From assembly GCA_044865965.1 (NCBI GenBank), contig JBIOTP010000097.1:1-64000 (forward strand): a stretch of 64,000 nucleotides of DNA. Reading direction: 5' to 3'. Of the stretch, positions 31,711-40,164 are shown piece after piece. The translations under genes and the position numbers were made by a program. Source of the DNA: Solirubrobacter sp044865965 (GTDB lineage Bacteria; Actinomycetota; Thermoleophilia; Solirubrobacterales; Solirubrobacteraceae). The stretch's first letter is position 1. Every line of letters starts with the position of its first letter. The notes beneath the pieces are model-generated. The model was not told where the DNA came from and made no database searches. It was given only the letters and a program-made list of their open reading frames with translations.

Positions 31711-32304
31711 ATGGCGAAGCCGCTTCCCGTCCTCGGAACCGACACGGCCGAGCGCGCCGACGCCGCGCGCAACCGCCGCAAGGTGCTCGAGGCCGCCGGC
31801 CGGCTGTTCGAGTGCCACGGCGTGGACAACGTGTCCATGGACGCGGTGGCGGCCGAGGCGGGAGTCGGGAAGGGGACCCTGTTCCGGCGCTTCGGAGACC
31901 GCGCCAGCCTCGCGCTCGCGCTGCTCTCGGAGCACGAGTCGGAGCTCCAGGACGCGGTCATCCGCGGCCCGGCGCCGCTCGGGCCGGGCGGGCCGCCGAA
32001 GGAGCGCCTGATCGCGTTCGGCCGCGCGTACCTCGAGCACCTCGAGCGACACGCGGACCTGCTGCGCGCGAGTGAGCGTGGGCGGCTCGCCAGCGCGCCC
32101 TACGCCTTCATGCGCACCCACGTGGGGCTGCTGCTGCGCGAGGCGGGCATGGGGGCGCGCGCCGACTACCTCGCCGACGTCGTGCTCGCGCCGCTCGCCC
32201 CCACCGTGTTCGTGTACCACCGCGGGCCGCGGGAGCTCTCGCTCGACGAGCTCGCCGACGCCTATGCCGACCTCGTCACGCGCCTCCTAGACTCTCCGCG
32301 ATGA
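31711..32304 (+). CDS. TetR/AcrR-family transcriptional regulator
   Basis: The 197 residues carry an HTH at about 20-65 (RRKVLEAAGRLFECHGVDNVSMDAVAAEAGVGKGTLFRRFGDR). The C-terminal domain is unassigned. I use the ATG at 31711 because TAGTAT/TATCAT lies 9-12 nt before it; an ATG at 31702 is possible. Two copies of one palindrome in the gap to the divergent YceI/FMN-reductase operon make this the likely repressor of both directions. Its stop overlaps the MoxR start as ATGA, yet that gene also has its own -10. Confidence 0.92.
   Translation: MAKPLPVLGTDTAERADAARNRRKVLEAAGRLFECHGVDNVSMDAVAAEAGVGKGTLFRRFGDRASLALALLSEHESELQDAVIRGPAPLGPGGPPKERLIAFGRAYLEHLERHADLLRASERGRLASAPYAFMRTHVGLLLREAGMGARADYLADVVLAPLAPTVFVYHRGPRELSLDELADAYADLVTRLLDSPR
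32288..32293 (+). promoter_or_regulatory. -10 hexamer of the MoxR gene, inside the TetR gene
   Basis: TAGACT ends 7 nt before the ATG at 32301, consistent with a leaderless promoter that lets MoxR/VWA be made independently of the TetR transcript. Confidence 0.5.
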
Positions 32305-33185
32305 CCGCCCCGCTGGTCCCCGCCTCCGTCGACGAGGTCGCCGACGGCCTGCGGGCGGTCGGCTACCTGCCGGGCGAGTCGACCGCGCTCGTCGCCTATC
32401 TCGCCGCCCGCCTCGGCAAGCCCGTGCTCGTCGAGGGCCCCGCAGGGGTCGGCAAGACCGAGCTCGCGAAGGCGCTGGCGGCGTACCTGCGCCGCGGGCT
32501 CGTGCGCCTCCAGTGCTACGAGGGCCTCGACGAGGCCAAGGCGCTCTACGAGTGGAACTACCGCAAGCAGCTGCTGCGGATCCAGGCCGAGGCGGAGGGG
32601 ACCGGCTGGGAGGCGGTGCAGGAGGACATCTTCGGCGAGGAGTTCCTGCTCCCGCGCCCGCTGCTGACCGCGATCTCGGCCGAGGCGCCGGTCGTGCTGC
32701 TGATCGACGAGATCGACAAGACCGACCAGGAGTTCGAGGCGATGCTGCTCGAGCTGCTGTCGGACTTCCAGATCTCGATCCCCGAGCTGGGCCGGATCGC
32801 CGCCCGCTCGCACCCGGTCGTGATCCTCACCTCGAACAACTCGCGCGAGCTGACCGAGGCGCTCAAGCGCCGCTGCCTGTATTTGTGGCTCGACTACCCG
32901 AGCACCGAGCGCGAGCTCGAGATCGTCCGCCTGCACGCGCCCGAGCTGCCGGAGACGGTGGCGGCGCGGCTGGTGGAGGTGGTGGCGATGGTGCGCGATC
33001 TCGACCTCAAGAAGCCGCCCTCGATCGCGGAGTCGATCGACTGGGCGCGCGCGCTGCTGCTGCTCGGCGCCGAGGACATCTCGCCCGACGTGTTCAAGGC
33101 GACGATGTCGATCATCGTCAAGCACCGGACCGACCTCGACACGGTCGCCGAGCGGGTCGGCGTGCGCCTCGGCGCCGCCGCGTGA
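32301..33185 (+). CDS. MoxR-family AAA+ ATPase
   Basis: The 294 residues contain Walker A EGPAGVGKTE near 45-53, Walker B VVLLIDEIDK, and sensor 1 VILTSNNSREL. LQCYEGLDEAKALYEWNY is typical of the CoxD/MoxR group. These ATPases work with VWA-domain partners to mature metalloenzymes; the best-known case is CoxD/CoxE in CO dehydrogenase maturation. No molybdenum hydroxylase gene is in the window. The VWA partner is the next gene, coupled by GTGA. Confidence 0.95.
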   Translation: MTAPLVPASVDEVADGLRAVGYLPGESTALVAYLAARLGKPVLVEGPAGVGKTELAKALAAYLRRGLVRLQCYEGLDEAKALYEWNYRKQLLRIQAEAEGTGWEAVQEDIFGEEFLLPRPLLTAISAEAPVVLLIDEIDKTDQEFEAMLLELLSDFQISIPELGRIAARSHPVVILTSNNSRELTEALKRRCLYLWLDYPSTERELEIVRLHAPELPETVAARLVEVVAMVRDLDLKKPPSIAESIDWARALLLLGAEDISPDVFKATMSIIVKHRTDLDTVAERVGVRLGAAA

Positions 33186-34561
33186 GCCTTCCGCGCCACG
33201 TCCTCGGCTTCGCCGACGCGCTGCGCTCCGAGGGCGTCGCGATCGGCACGTCGGAGCTCAATGACGCGTTCGCGGCGCTCGGCGAGGTCGGCTGGACGCA
33301 GCCGGGGCCGTTCCGGGAGGCGCTGGCGGCGACGCTCGCCAAGTCGCCCGAGGACCGGCGCGTGTTCGAGCTGATCTTCGAGCGCTACTTCTTCCGTGCC
33401 GCCGAGGGCGCGGCGATCGAGCAGGGGGTGCGCGAGGCCGGCGCGGCCGAGGAGCCGGCCGACGGCATCACCGGCGGCGAGCGGATCGACTACGACGCCC
33501 TCCGCGAGCAGATCCTCGCGGCGATCCGCGCCGGCGACGAGGCCGCGATGCGCGACCTCGCCCGGCTCGCCATCGCCGCCTTCGGCCGCCGCGGCGAGGG
33601 CTCGGGCGTGCTCGGCGTCGACGTGCAGCGGATCCGGCGCGCCTTGGGACTGCGCTCGGAGCCGGGCGGGCTGGTCAAGGGCGAGGCCCCGAACGCCCCG
33701 CTGGAGGGACTCACCCGTGAGGAGATCCGCCGCTTCGAGGCGCACCTGCGGCGCGAGCTCGAGCGCGCCCAGATCGAGCGCACGCAGGCGCTGCCGCCGT
33801 CGCGGCCGCTGAACGAGCTCGACCGTGCTCTCCCGTCCGGCCCGCTGCAGGACCTCGCGGCCGTGCACCGCGTCGTCGCCCAGCTCAAGCGGCGCCTCGC
33901 CACCCGGGGCCACCAGGCGCGCGGCCACCGCCACCACGCGCACGTCGACGTGCGCCGCACGATGCGCGCCTCGCTGGAGACCGGCGGCGTGCCGGTGGTT
34001 TTGAAATACCGGCCGCGGCGCCCGCGCCGGCCGGAGCTCTACGTGCTGTGCGACGTCTCCACGTCCGTCACCTCGGCGAGCGTCTTCTTCCTGAGCGTGC
34101 TGCACGCGCTGCACGACGCGTTCCGGCGGATGCGCTCGTTCGTGTTCGTGGAGCGGATCTCGGAGGTCACCGACGTGTTCGAGCGCGAGCGTTCGTTCAA
34201 GGCGGTCAGCGACGCGATCTCCCGCGACGCCGGGGTCGCCGACGTGTCCGGCTACACCGACTACGGGCGCGTCTGGAACGAGTTCCTGACGCTGGTCGAG
34301 GACGACCTGCACCCGCGCGCGACGGTGATCGTGCTCGGCGACGCCCGCACGAACGGGCGCGACCCGCGCGCCGACGTCTTCGCGCGCGTCGCCGACCGCG
34401 CCGGCCGCACGTTCTGGCTGAACCCCGAGCCGCGCCTGTACTGGAACTACGGCGACTCGGTGATCGCCGCCTACGAGCAGTTCTGCGAGGCGCACGAGTG
34501 CTGGACCACGCGCCAGCTCGAGGACTTCGTGCGCGCGCTCACCCGCCCGGCCTACGCCTGA
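33182..34561 (+). CDS. VWA-containing CoxE-like protein
   Basis: The 459 residues start at a GTG overlapping the MoxR stop. The N-terminal half is helical (LPRHVLGFADALRSEGVAIG and EDRRVFELIFERYFFR), and the middle is Arg-rich. The C-terminal VWA domain has the MIDAS run DVSTSV and later GDARTN. Together with the MoxR ATPase it should form a chaperone for inserting or remodelling a metal centre in an unknown target encoded elsewhere. Confidence 0.92.
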   Translation: MSLPRHVLGFADALRSEGVAIGTSELNDAFAALGEVGWTQPGPFREALAATLAKSPEDRRVFELIFERYFFRAAEGAAIEQGVREAGAAEEPADGITGGERIDYDALREQILAAIRAGDEAAMRDLARLAIAAFGRRGEGSGVLGVDVQRIRRALGLRSEPGGLVKGEAPNAPLEGLTREEIRRFEAHLRRELERAQIERTQALPPSRPLNELDRALPSGPLQDLAAVHRVVAQLKRRLATRGHQARGHRHHAHVDVRRTMRASLETGGVPVVLKYRPRRPRRPELYVLCDVSTSVTSASVFFLSVLHALHDAFRRMRSFVFVERISEVTDVFERERSFKAVSDAISRDAGVADVSGYTDYGRVWNEFLTLVEDDLHPRATVIVLGDARTNGRDPRADVFARVADRAGRTFWLNPEPRLYWNYGDSVIAAYEQFCEAHECWTTRQLEDFVRALTRPAYA

Positions 34562-34589
34562 GCGCGGCCGGGCGGGCGAGACGGCGTGG

Positions 34590-36215
34590 TCAGCCGAGGA
34601 TCTGCCGTGCGTGCAGCCGAAGCTGCTGGCGGACCTGCGGGGCGACGAGCGCCCGCTGCTGGACCTGCTGGGGCTGCGCGAACGGGATGTTCTGGCGGCA
34701 GCTCGTCCCCGGCGCCGGCAGCGTCAGGGTGTTGACGTAGCTCTCGATCGCGGTGTCGATGCAGTCCGGGCTTCCGTTCCCGTAGGCCGTGTGGCCGTCA
34801 CCGCGCATCGTCAGCAGCCGGGCGTTGCCGAGGTCGCGGACGAGGCGCTGCGCGCCGCGGTACGTCGTCGCCGGGTCGTACGTGGTGGCGACCACGAGCG
34901 GCGTCGGCGATTGGTTCGAGGCCTTGAACGGGCCGTAGAACGCGTCCTTGTCGTGGATCGGATAGAGCCCGTAGTTGAGCTCGACGTAGCCGGTGTTGAA
35001 GTAGAAGTGGTCGAACATGCCGAACGCGTCGTCGCCGGCCTCGAAGTACGTGCCGAGGTCGCGCGTGTAGCGCTGCTCGCCGGCGCCGATCGTGAAGTAG
35101 AGATCGGTGCCGGGCGAGTACTGGCCCGTGTCGGGGTCGCGGCCGTAGAAGAACTCGTCCGTGAGCTGCCGGATGAGGCTGCCGTCGCCGCCCTGCGCGG
35201 CCGACAGCGCCTGTGCGAGCAGCGGCCACAGCTGCTTGGCGTACATCGGGACGACCGCCGCGGCGATCACGTCGTCGCCCTTCACCGGCCGCGGGTCCGG
35301 CGTGTAGCCGGTGGCCGCAAGCGGATGGGCGTTGGCCTGGTCGATCAGCGAGTCATAGGCGTCCCAGGGATCCTTGCCGCCGAACCCGAGGCAGGCCGCC
35401 TGGTCGGCGGCGCAGGCCTGGAAGAAGCGGCCGAGCGCGCGCTCGAAGCCCGCGGTCTGCTCGCGCAGGCCCTGCATCGGCCGGTTGATGTAGTTGTCGG
35501 CGTCGAGTGGCCCGTCGAGCACCATCGCGCGGTAGTTGCGCGGGAACAGGCTCGCGTACGTGGCGCCGAGGAACGTGCCGTAGGAGAAGCCGAAGTAGTT
35601 GAGCTTGCGCTCGCCCAGGGCGTCTCGGAGCAGGTCCATGTCACGGGCGACGTTGGCCGTCGAGACGTGCGCCAGGATCCCGTCGTTGAGCGCGATGCAG
35701 CGCGCGATGTAGCGGCTGTCCTTCTGGATCAGCGCCCCCGGGTTGACGTTGAACGGCGTCTGGAAGGGCTCGGAGTAGATCCCCTGCGTCTCCTGGTTGG
35801 CCTTGCAGTCGATCGACGGCTGGCTCTGGCCGACACCGCGCGGATCCATCCCGATCAGGTCGAAGCGCTCGTTCAGCGCCGGGAACCCGTCGGCGCCGAA
35901 GGCCTCGATGAAGTCGGCGATCGAGGCGCCTGGCCCGCCGAAGTTCAGGAACAGCGTGCCGATCCGGTGCGCCTTGTCCGTGGCGGGCGAGCGGGCGACG
36001 AACAGGTTGACCTTGCCGTCGTTCGGCCGGTCGTAGTCCAGCGGGGCGCGCAGGACCGCGCACTGGACATTTGGCGCGTCGCCACACGCCTTGAAGCTCA
36101 GCGACGGGGACTGGTCGTGCGAGGCGGGCGCGGACGGCGCCCCCACGAGCAGCGCGCCGGCGGCGGCGCATACGGACACGAGCAGCCGTCCAGGCCGCAG
36201 TGGAGCAACGATCAT
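34590..36215 (-). CDS. Secreted alpha/beta hydrolase, tripeptidyl-aminopeptidase type
   Basis: The 541 residues have a signal peptide (LLVSVCAAAGALLVGAPSAPA). LFLNFGGPGAS is the oxyanion loop, RFDLIGMDPRGVGQS follows, the nucleophile is in FGFSYGTFLG and the His is in MRGDGHTAYG. A TAP-like C-terminal domain with paired Cys follows. Cleaves N-terminal tripeptides from extracellular peptides in the best-studied Streptomyces homologues. TAGGGT at 36282-36277 could be the -10. ATG 36215 is preferred; an in-frame start at 36227 is possible. Confidence 0.92.
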   Translation of the reverse strand: MIVAPLRPGRLLVSVCAAAGALLVGAPSAPASHDQSPSLSFKACGDAPNVQCAVLRAPLDYDRPNDGKVNLFVARSPATDKAHRIGTLFLNFGGPGASIADFIEAFGADGFPALNERFDLIGMDPRGVGQSQPSIDCKANQETQGIYSEPFQTPFNVNPGALIQKDSRYIARCIALNDGILAHVSTANVARDMDLLRDALGERKLNYFGFSYGTFLGATYASLFPRNYRAMVLDGPLDADNYINRPMQGLREQTAGFERALGRFFQACAADQAACLGFGGKDPWDAYDSLIDQANAHPLAATGYTPDPRPVKGDDVIAAAVVPMYAKQLWPLLAQALSAAQGGDGSLIRQLTDEFFYGRDPDTGQYSPGTDLYFTIGAGEQRYTRDLGTYFEAGDDAFGMFDHFYFNTGYVELNYGLYPIHDKDAFYGPFKASNQSPTPLVVATTYDPATTYRGAQRLVRDLGNARLLTMRGDGHTAYGNGSPDCIDTAIESYVNTLTLPAPGTSCRQNIPFAQPQQVQQRALVAPQVRQQLRLHARQILG

Positions 36216-36340
36216 CAAACCTCCCATCCCTCTCGGGACGGGAGCCGAGCGGCACCCGCCCCTCTTTCTGGTCAGGACCCTATCCGCGCGGCGCCCCCGG
36301 GTGCAGGAGATGGCGGATTAGGATCCGGTTGACCTTGGGG

Positions 36341-36359
36341 GCCGGGGTCAGACCCCGGC
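36341..36359. repeat. Palindrome with GGGGTCAGACCCC core
   Basis: GCCGGGGTC-A-GACCCCGGC: 9-bp arms. Same core as the 31-bp palindrome at 16497-16527. It lies upstream of the TAP gene and downstream of the second cyclase gene, so it may act as that gene's terminator. Confidence 0.7.
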
Positions 36360-36395
36360 GCGGGCGCGTAGTCGCTCGCGGGATCCGACCCCGTC

Positions 36396-37493
36396 CTACG
36401 CCCGCCGCGCCCGGTAGGCGTGCACGGGCGAAGAGATGCCCTTGAGCTTCTTGGCGCCGGCGTCCGAGAACGCGAACGCGTCGCCGGCGGCCTCGCGGAT
36501 CGCGTCGGTGACCAGCACGGACGCGGGGCGCGCGCGTGTGGTGAGCCGGCTCGCGAGGTTGACCGGCGCGCCGAACCAGTCGCCCCAGCGGTGCACGGCC
36601 TGGCCCGACGCCACCCCGGCGCGCAGCGGCGGGAGGTTCGCGTCGTCGCCGGCGGCGTCCACGAGCCGCAGCGTGGTGTCGAGCATCGGCACCGGCTCGG
36701 GGCACACGAGCATCACCGCGTCGCCGATGAGCTTGACGAGCCGCACCGGCGGGTCGACCGCCTCGGCCGCGAGCCGCGAGAGCCGCCCCGCCACGCCCCC
36801 GAGCTCCTCGACCGGGACGCTCTCGCCGAGCTCCGTGAAGCCCACGACGTCGGCGAACGCCACCACCGTCTCGCGCGTGTCGTCGAGCCGGCCGGTGCGG
36901 CGCTGCTCCTCGGTGATCGCGTCGGTGCGCAGGCTCTGCTGGAGGTGCATGGCGAACACGTGCTCCAGCCACGGCCCGGCGAGCGGCATCAGCTGCTCGG
37001 CCACCGCGCAGTAGCGGCGGGCGAGCTCGTGCTCGTCCAGGCCGGGCTCCATGAACGTGCGCGCCACGAGCGCCCGCGTGGCCTCGGCGTAGGCGCTCAT
37101 CCCCTGCCCGAGCACGCGCGTGACCTCGAGCGCGTCCTCGTCCGCGAACCCGGCCTCGCGATGGCTGCGGCCGAGCCTGGCCGCCTCGAGGTCCTGCTCG
37201 CCGAAGATCCGGTCGTCGAGCCCGGGGACGGGCAGCCCGAGCGCGCGCCGGCTGGCAGCCAGGAAGTCGATCTCGACCCCGGAGAGCTCGGACAGCTCGC
37301 GCGCCGTGTAGCGCGCCTCGCCGCTGAGATAGCGCTCGACGGGGAGCAGCACCAGCCGGTCCTCGGCCACCGCCCGCCTGAGCTCCTCGACGCCCGCGCC
37401 CTTCTCCGCCAGCTCGTCCAGCAGCCGGGCCCGAGCGGCGCGCGCGGCGTCGTCCTCGAGCCCTTCGAGCAGGCCTTCGGCCTCCCAGTCCAT
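36396..37493 (-). CDS. Class III adenylate cyclase (Rv1264-like)
   Basis: The 365 residues share the architecture of the cyclase at 10019-11194: an N-terminal helical regulatory part with ELSGVEIDFLAASRRALGLP (the HTH-like segment) and a C-terminal cyclase domain. The catalytic residues are kept: AFADVVGFTEL, VKLIGDAVMLV and APVNLASRL. I use the ATG at 37493; an in-frame start at 37556 would enter the thiamine promoter region. Divergent from the TPP riboswitch operon. The two cyclases probably sense different conditions. Confidence 0.9.
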   Translation of the reverse strand: MDWEAEGLLEGLEDDAARAARARLLDELAEKGAGVEELRRAVAEDRLVLLPVERYLSGEARYTARELSELSGVEIDFLAASRRALGLPVPGLDDRIFGEQDLEAARLGRSHREAGFADEDALEVTRVLGQGMSAYAEATRALVARTFMEPGLDEHELARRYCAVAEQLMPLAGPWLEHVFAMHLQQSLRTDAITEEQRRTGRLDDTRETVVAFADVVGFTELGESVPVEELGGVAGRLSRLAAEAVDPPVRLVKLIGDAVMLVCPEPVPMLDTTLRLVDAAGDDANLPPLRAGVASGQAVHRWGDWFGAPVNLASRLTTRARPASVLVTDAIREAAGDAFAFSDAGAKKLKGISSPVHAYRARRA

Positions 37494-37541
37494 GGCTCCG
37501 GCAGACGGTACAGGGCGGCGCGCCCGCGCGATCCAGGTTGT

Positions 37542-37547
37542 TAGGCT
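37542..37547 (+). promoter_or_regulatory. -10 hexamer of the thiamine transporter operon
   Basis: TAGGCT lies ~15 nt before the TPP riboswitch, so transcription should start near 37554, just before the aptamer. No good -35 is seen. Confidence 0.5.
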
Positions 37548-37561
37548 GCTGGTCATCTGAA

Positions 37562-37651
37562 ACAGGGGGGCTGGGAGGATCGCCCGGCTGAGATAGCGCC
37601 CGTCCGGCGCTGACCCTTCGAACCTGTGGGGTAATGCCCGCGGAGGGAGCG
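37562..37651 (+). ncRNA. TPP riboswitch (THI element)
   Basis: The sequence shows the hallmarks of the thi-box: ACAGGGGGGCTG at the 5' side, GGCTGAGA in the pyrimidine-sensing arm, GACCCTT-cg-AACCTG and GGGTAATGCC-CGCGGAGGGA at the 3' side. The terminal GGAGGGA is also the Shine-Dalgarno of the ABC ATPase ATG at 37652. TPP binding would therefore block translation. This also assigns the transporter downstream to thiamine or HMP uptake. Confidence 0.95.
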
Positions 37652-38416
37652 ATGCGGATCGATGTCGAGGCTCCCGAGAGGGAGCCTCGTGACGTAAAGC
37701 CGGACGACGGAGTCGTCGTGGCCGGCGTGCGCAAGGCGTTCGGGCGCGTGCTGGCGCTCGACGGGATCGACGTGCGGGTCGCGGCGCACGAGGTCGTCGC
37801 CGTGGTGGGGCCGAGCGGGTGCGGGAAGTCGACGCTGCTCGAGCTGGTGTGCGGCCTCGCCGCGTCCGACGCCGGGACCGTGAGCTCGCCGCCCGCGGCG
37901 CTGATGCCGCAGCGCGACGGGCTGCTGCCGTGGCTGAACGCGCTCGACAACGCGGCGCTGGCGCGGCGGGTCAAGGGCGACTCGCGGGCGCAGGCGCGCG
38001 CGGCCGCGCACCGGCACTTCGCGGCGTTCGGGCTCGAGGGCTTCGAGCGCGCGCGGCCGGGCGAGCTCTCGGGCGGGATGCGCCAGCGCGTGGCGTTCCT
38101 GCGGACGCTGCTGGCCGGGCGGCCGGTGCTGTGCCTCGACGAGCCGTTCGCGTCGCTGGACGCGCTCACGCGCGGGCAGATGCAGAGCTGGCTCGCCGAT
38201 GCGCTGGCGCGCGAGCCGCGGACGGTGCTGCTCGTCACCCACGACGTCGAGGAGGCGGTGCTGCTGGCAGACCGGATCGTGCTGCTGTCGGCGCGGCCCG
38301 GGCGCGTGGTCGCGACGCTCGACGTCGCGCTGCCGCGGCCCCGCGCGCGGACCGACCTCGGAGTGGTCGAGCTGCGCGAGCGCGCGCTGAAGGCGCTCGG
38401 CGGGGGGACGGGCTGA
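37652..38416 (+). CDS. ABC transporter ATPase for thiamine/HMP precursor (ThiZ-like)
   Basis: The 254 residues include Walker A GPSGCGKS at 53-60, signature LSGGMRQRV at 139-147, Walker B VLCLDEP at 159-165 and switch His in LLVTHDVEEA. It belongs to the taurine/thiamine-precursor group of ATPases. ATG 37652 is chosen because the riboswitch-embedded GGAGGGAG is its Shine-Dalgarno; the ATG at 37634 lies inside the aptamer. Coupled to the fused permease by TGATG. Confidence 0.92.
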   Translation: MRIDVEAPEREPRDVKPDDGVVVAGVRKAFGRVLALDGIDVRVAAHEVVAVVGPSGCGKSTLLELVCGLAASDAGTVSSPPAALMPQRDGLLPWLNALDNAALARRVKGDSRAQARAAAHRHFAAFGLEGFERARPGELSGGMRQRVAFLRTLLAGRPVLCLDEPFASLDALTRGQMQSWLADALAREPRTVLLVTHDVEEAVLLADRIVLLSARPGRVVATLDVALPRPRARTDLGVVELRERALKALGGGTG

Positions 38417-40164
38417 TGGCCCCCGCGGTGTTCGTGCTCGCGCTGCTCGGCGGCTGGGAGCTGCTCGTGCGCCTCGGCGCCATCGACCCGCTGCTGGTGC
38501 CGGCGCCCAGCCAGGTCGCGCAGTCGCTGTGGGAGGACCGCGCCGTGCTCGCCCCGGACCTGCTCGTGACGAGCTGGGAGGTGCTGCTCGGGCTCGCCGG
38601 GGCGCTCGTCCTGGGCGCCGCGCTGGCGCTCGCCATGCACCTCTCCTCCACCGTCGAGCGCACCCTGCGGCCGCTCGTGATCGGCTCGCAGGCGGTCCCG
38701 ATGCCGGTGATCGCGCCGGTCGTGGTCCTGATCCTCGGCTTCGGGATCGGCCCGAAGATCCTCATGGTCGCGCTGGTCTGCTTCTTCCCCGTCACGATCA
38801 ACCTCTACGACGGGTTGCGCGACGTCGACCCCGACGCGCTCAAGCTGCTGCGCTCGCTGGACGCCTCGCGCTGGCAGAGCCTGCGCTTCCTCGAGGCGCC
38901 GGCGGCGCTGCCGGCCGCGTTCACCGGCGTCAAGGTGGCCGCCGCGGTGGCGGTGATCGGCGCCGTGTTCGGGGAGTGGTCGGGCTCCGACTCCGGGCTG
39001 GGCCACACGCTGCTGACCGCCAACGGGCAGCTCGAGACGCCGCGCGCGTTCGCCGCCACGGCGCTGCTGTTCGCGATGGCGATCGTCCTCTACGCCGCCT
39101 TCGCGGCGCTCGAGCGCCGCGTCATCTCGTGGACGCCGCGCGCCCGCGGGCGCCGCGGCGTCGTCGTCGCCGCGGCGCTCCTGCTCGCGCTCGTGCTCGC
39201 CGGCTGCGGCGAGAAGCGGGAGCCGACCGGGCCGGGGAAGCGCGAGCCGTTCACGCTCATGCTCGACTACTTCCCGAACGCCGACCACGCCGGGATCTAC
39301 GCCGCCCAGGCCGCCGGCCTGTACGCCAAGGCGGGGCTGAACGTCAAGATCGAGACGCCGCCGGACCCCTCGGCGCCGCTGAAGCTCCTGCGGGCGGGCC
39401 GCGCGGACGTCGCGATCTCCTACGAGCCCGAGCTGCTGCTCGCGCGCGACCACGGCGCGGACAACCTGGTCTCGGCCGGCGCGCTCGTGCAGGTCCCGCT
39501 GACGTCGCTGATGGCGCTCGGGTCCGCGCACATCGCCTCGCCGCGCGACCTCGCCGGCAAGCGCGTCGGCACGTCGGGGATCTCGTATCAGCACGCCTAC
39601 CTGCAGACGATCCTGCGCCGCGCCGGCGTCGATCCCGCGCGCGTGAAGGAGACCAACGTCGGCTTCAACCTCGTGCCGGCGATGCTCTCGAAGAAGGCCG
39701 ACGCGACGCTCGGGGCGTTCTGGAACTACGAGGGCGTCGACCTCGAGCGCCGCCACCGGCGCCCGGTAATTCTGCGCATGGAGAAGCTCGGCGTGCCGAC
39801 CTACAACGAGCTGATCCTCGTCGTCCGCAGCGGCGACCTCAACGAGGCCGGCGCGTCGCGGCTGCGGCGCTTCCTGCAGGCGACGGCCGACGGCTACCGG
39901 CTGCTCAAGCGTGACCCGTCGATCGGCGTCGACGCGCTCGTGAAGGCCTCTCACGGACTCGACGCCGGGCTCCAGGAGGCATCCGTGCGCGCGACGATGC
40001 CGGCGTTCTTCCCCAAGGACAAGTCGCTGCCGTGGGGCTGGCAGGAGCCGACCGAGTGGGCCGCCTACGAGCGCTGGATGCGCGCCAACCGGCTGCTCAC
40101 GCGGCCGCCGGCCGACGTGCCCCCGCTGACCAACGAGTTCTTGCCCGGGCAGACGAGCCGTTGA
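38416..40164 (+). CDS. Fused ABC permease and substrate-binding lipoprotein (ThiX-ThiY-like)
   Basis: One uninterrupted ORF of 582 residues. Residues 1-240 are a permease of the SsuC/ThiX type with about six membrane helices and the EAA-loop region (FLEAPAALPAAFTGVKVA, ~159-174). Residues 248-264 look like a lipoprotein signal with the lipobox LAGC (Cys 264, codon 39205-39207). Residues ~272-582 are an NMT1/THI5-like binding protein (FTLMLDYFPNADHAGIYAAQ, SYEPELLL, GTSGISYQHAYLQ). I see no in-frame ATG or GTG near the junction, so the binding protein has no obvious separate start. Its end overlaps the convergent AlkA-like gene by 68 bp. Controlled by the TPP riboswitch. Confidence 0.88.
   Translation: MAPAVFVLALLGGWELLVRLGAIDPLLVPAPSQVAQSLWEDRAVLAPDLLVTSWEVLLGLAGALVLGAALALAMHLSSTVERTLRPLVIGSQAVPMPVIAPVVVLILGFGIGPKILMVALVCFFPVTINLYDGLRDVDPDALKLLRSLDASRWQSLRFLEAPAALPAAFTGVKVAAAVAVIGAVFGEWSGSDSGLGHTLLTANGQLETPRAFAATALLFAMAIVLYAAFAALERRVISWTPRARGRRGVVVAAALLLALVLAGCGEKREPTGPGKREPFTLMLDYFPNADHAGIYAAQAAGLYAKAGLNVKIETPPDPSAPLKLLRAGRADVAISYEPELLLARDHGADNLVSAGALVQVPLTSLMALGSAHIASPRDLAGKRVGTSGISYQHAYLQTILRRAGVDPARVKETNVGFNLVPAMLSKKADATLGAFWNYEGVDLERRHRRPVILRMEKLGVPTYNELILVVRSGDLNEAGASRLRRFLQATADGYRLLKRDPSIGVDALVKASHGLDAGLQEASVRATMPAFFPKDKSLPWGWQEPTEWAAYERWMRANRLLTRPPADVPPLTNEFLPGQTSR

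Noticed and set aside
36280..39954. A minus-strand open frame of ~1220 codons.
   Set aside because: It is antisense to the thiamine transporter genes and in another frame of the cyclase; the composition is shadow-like (Arg/Ala/His-rich).
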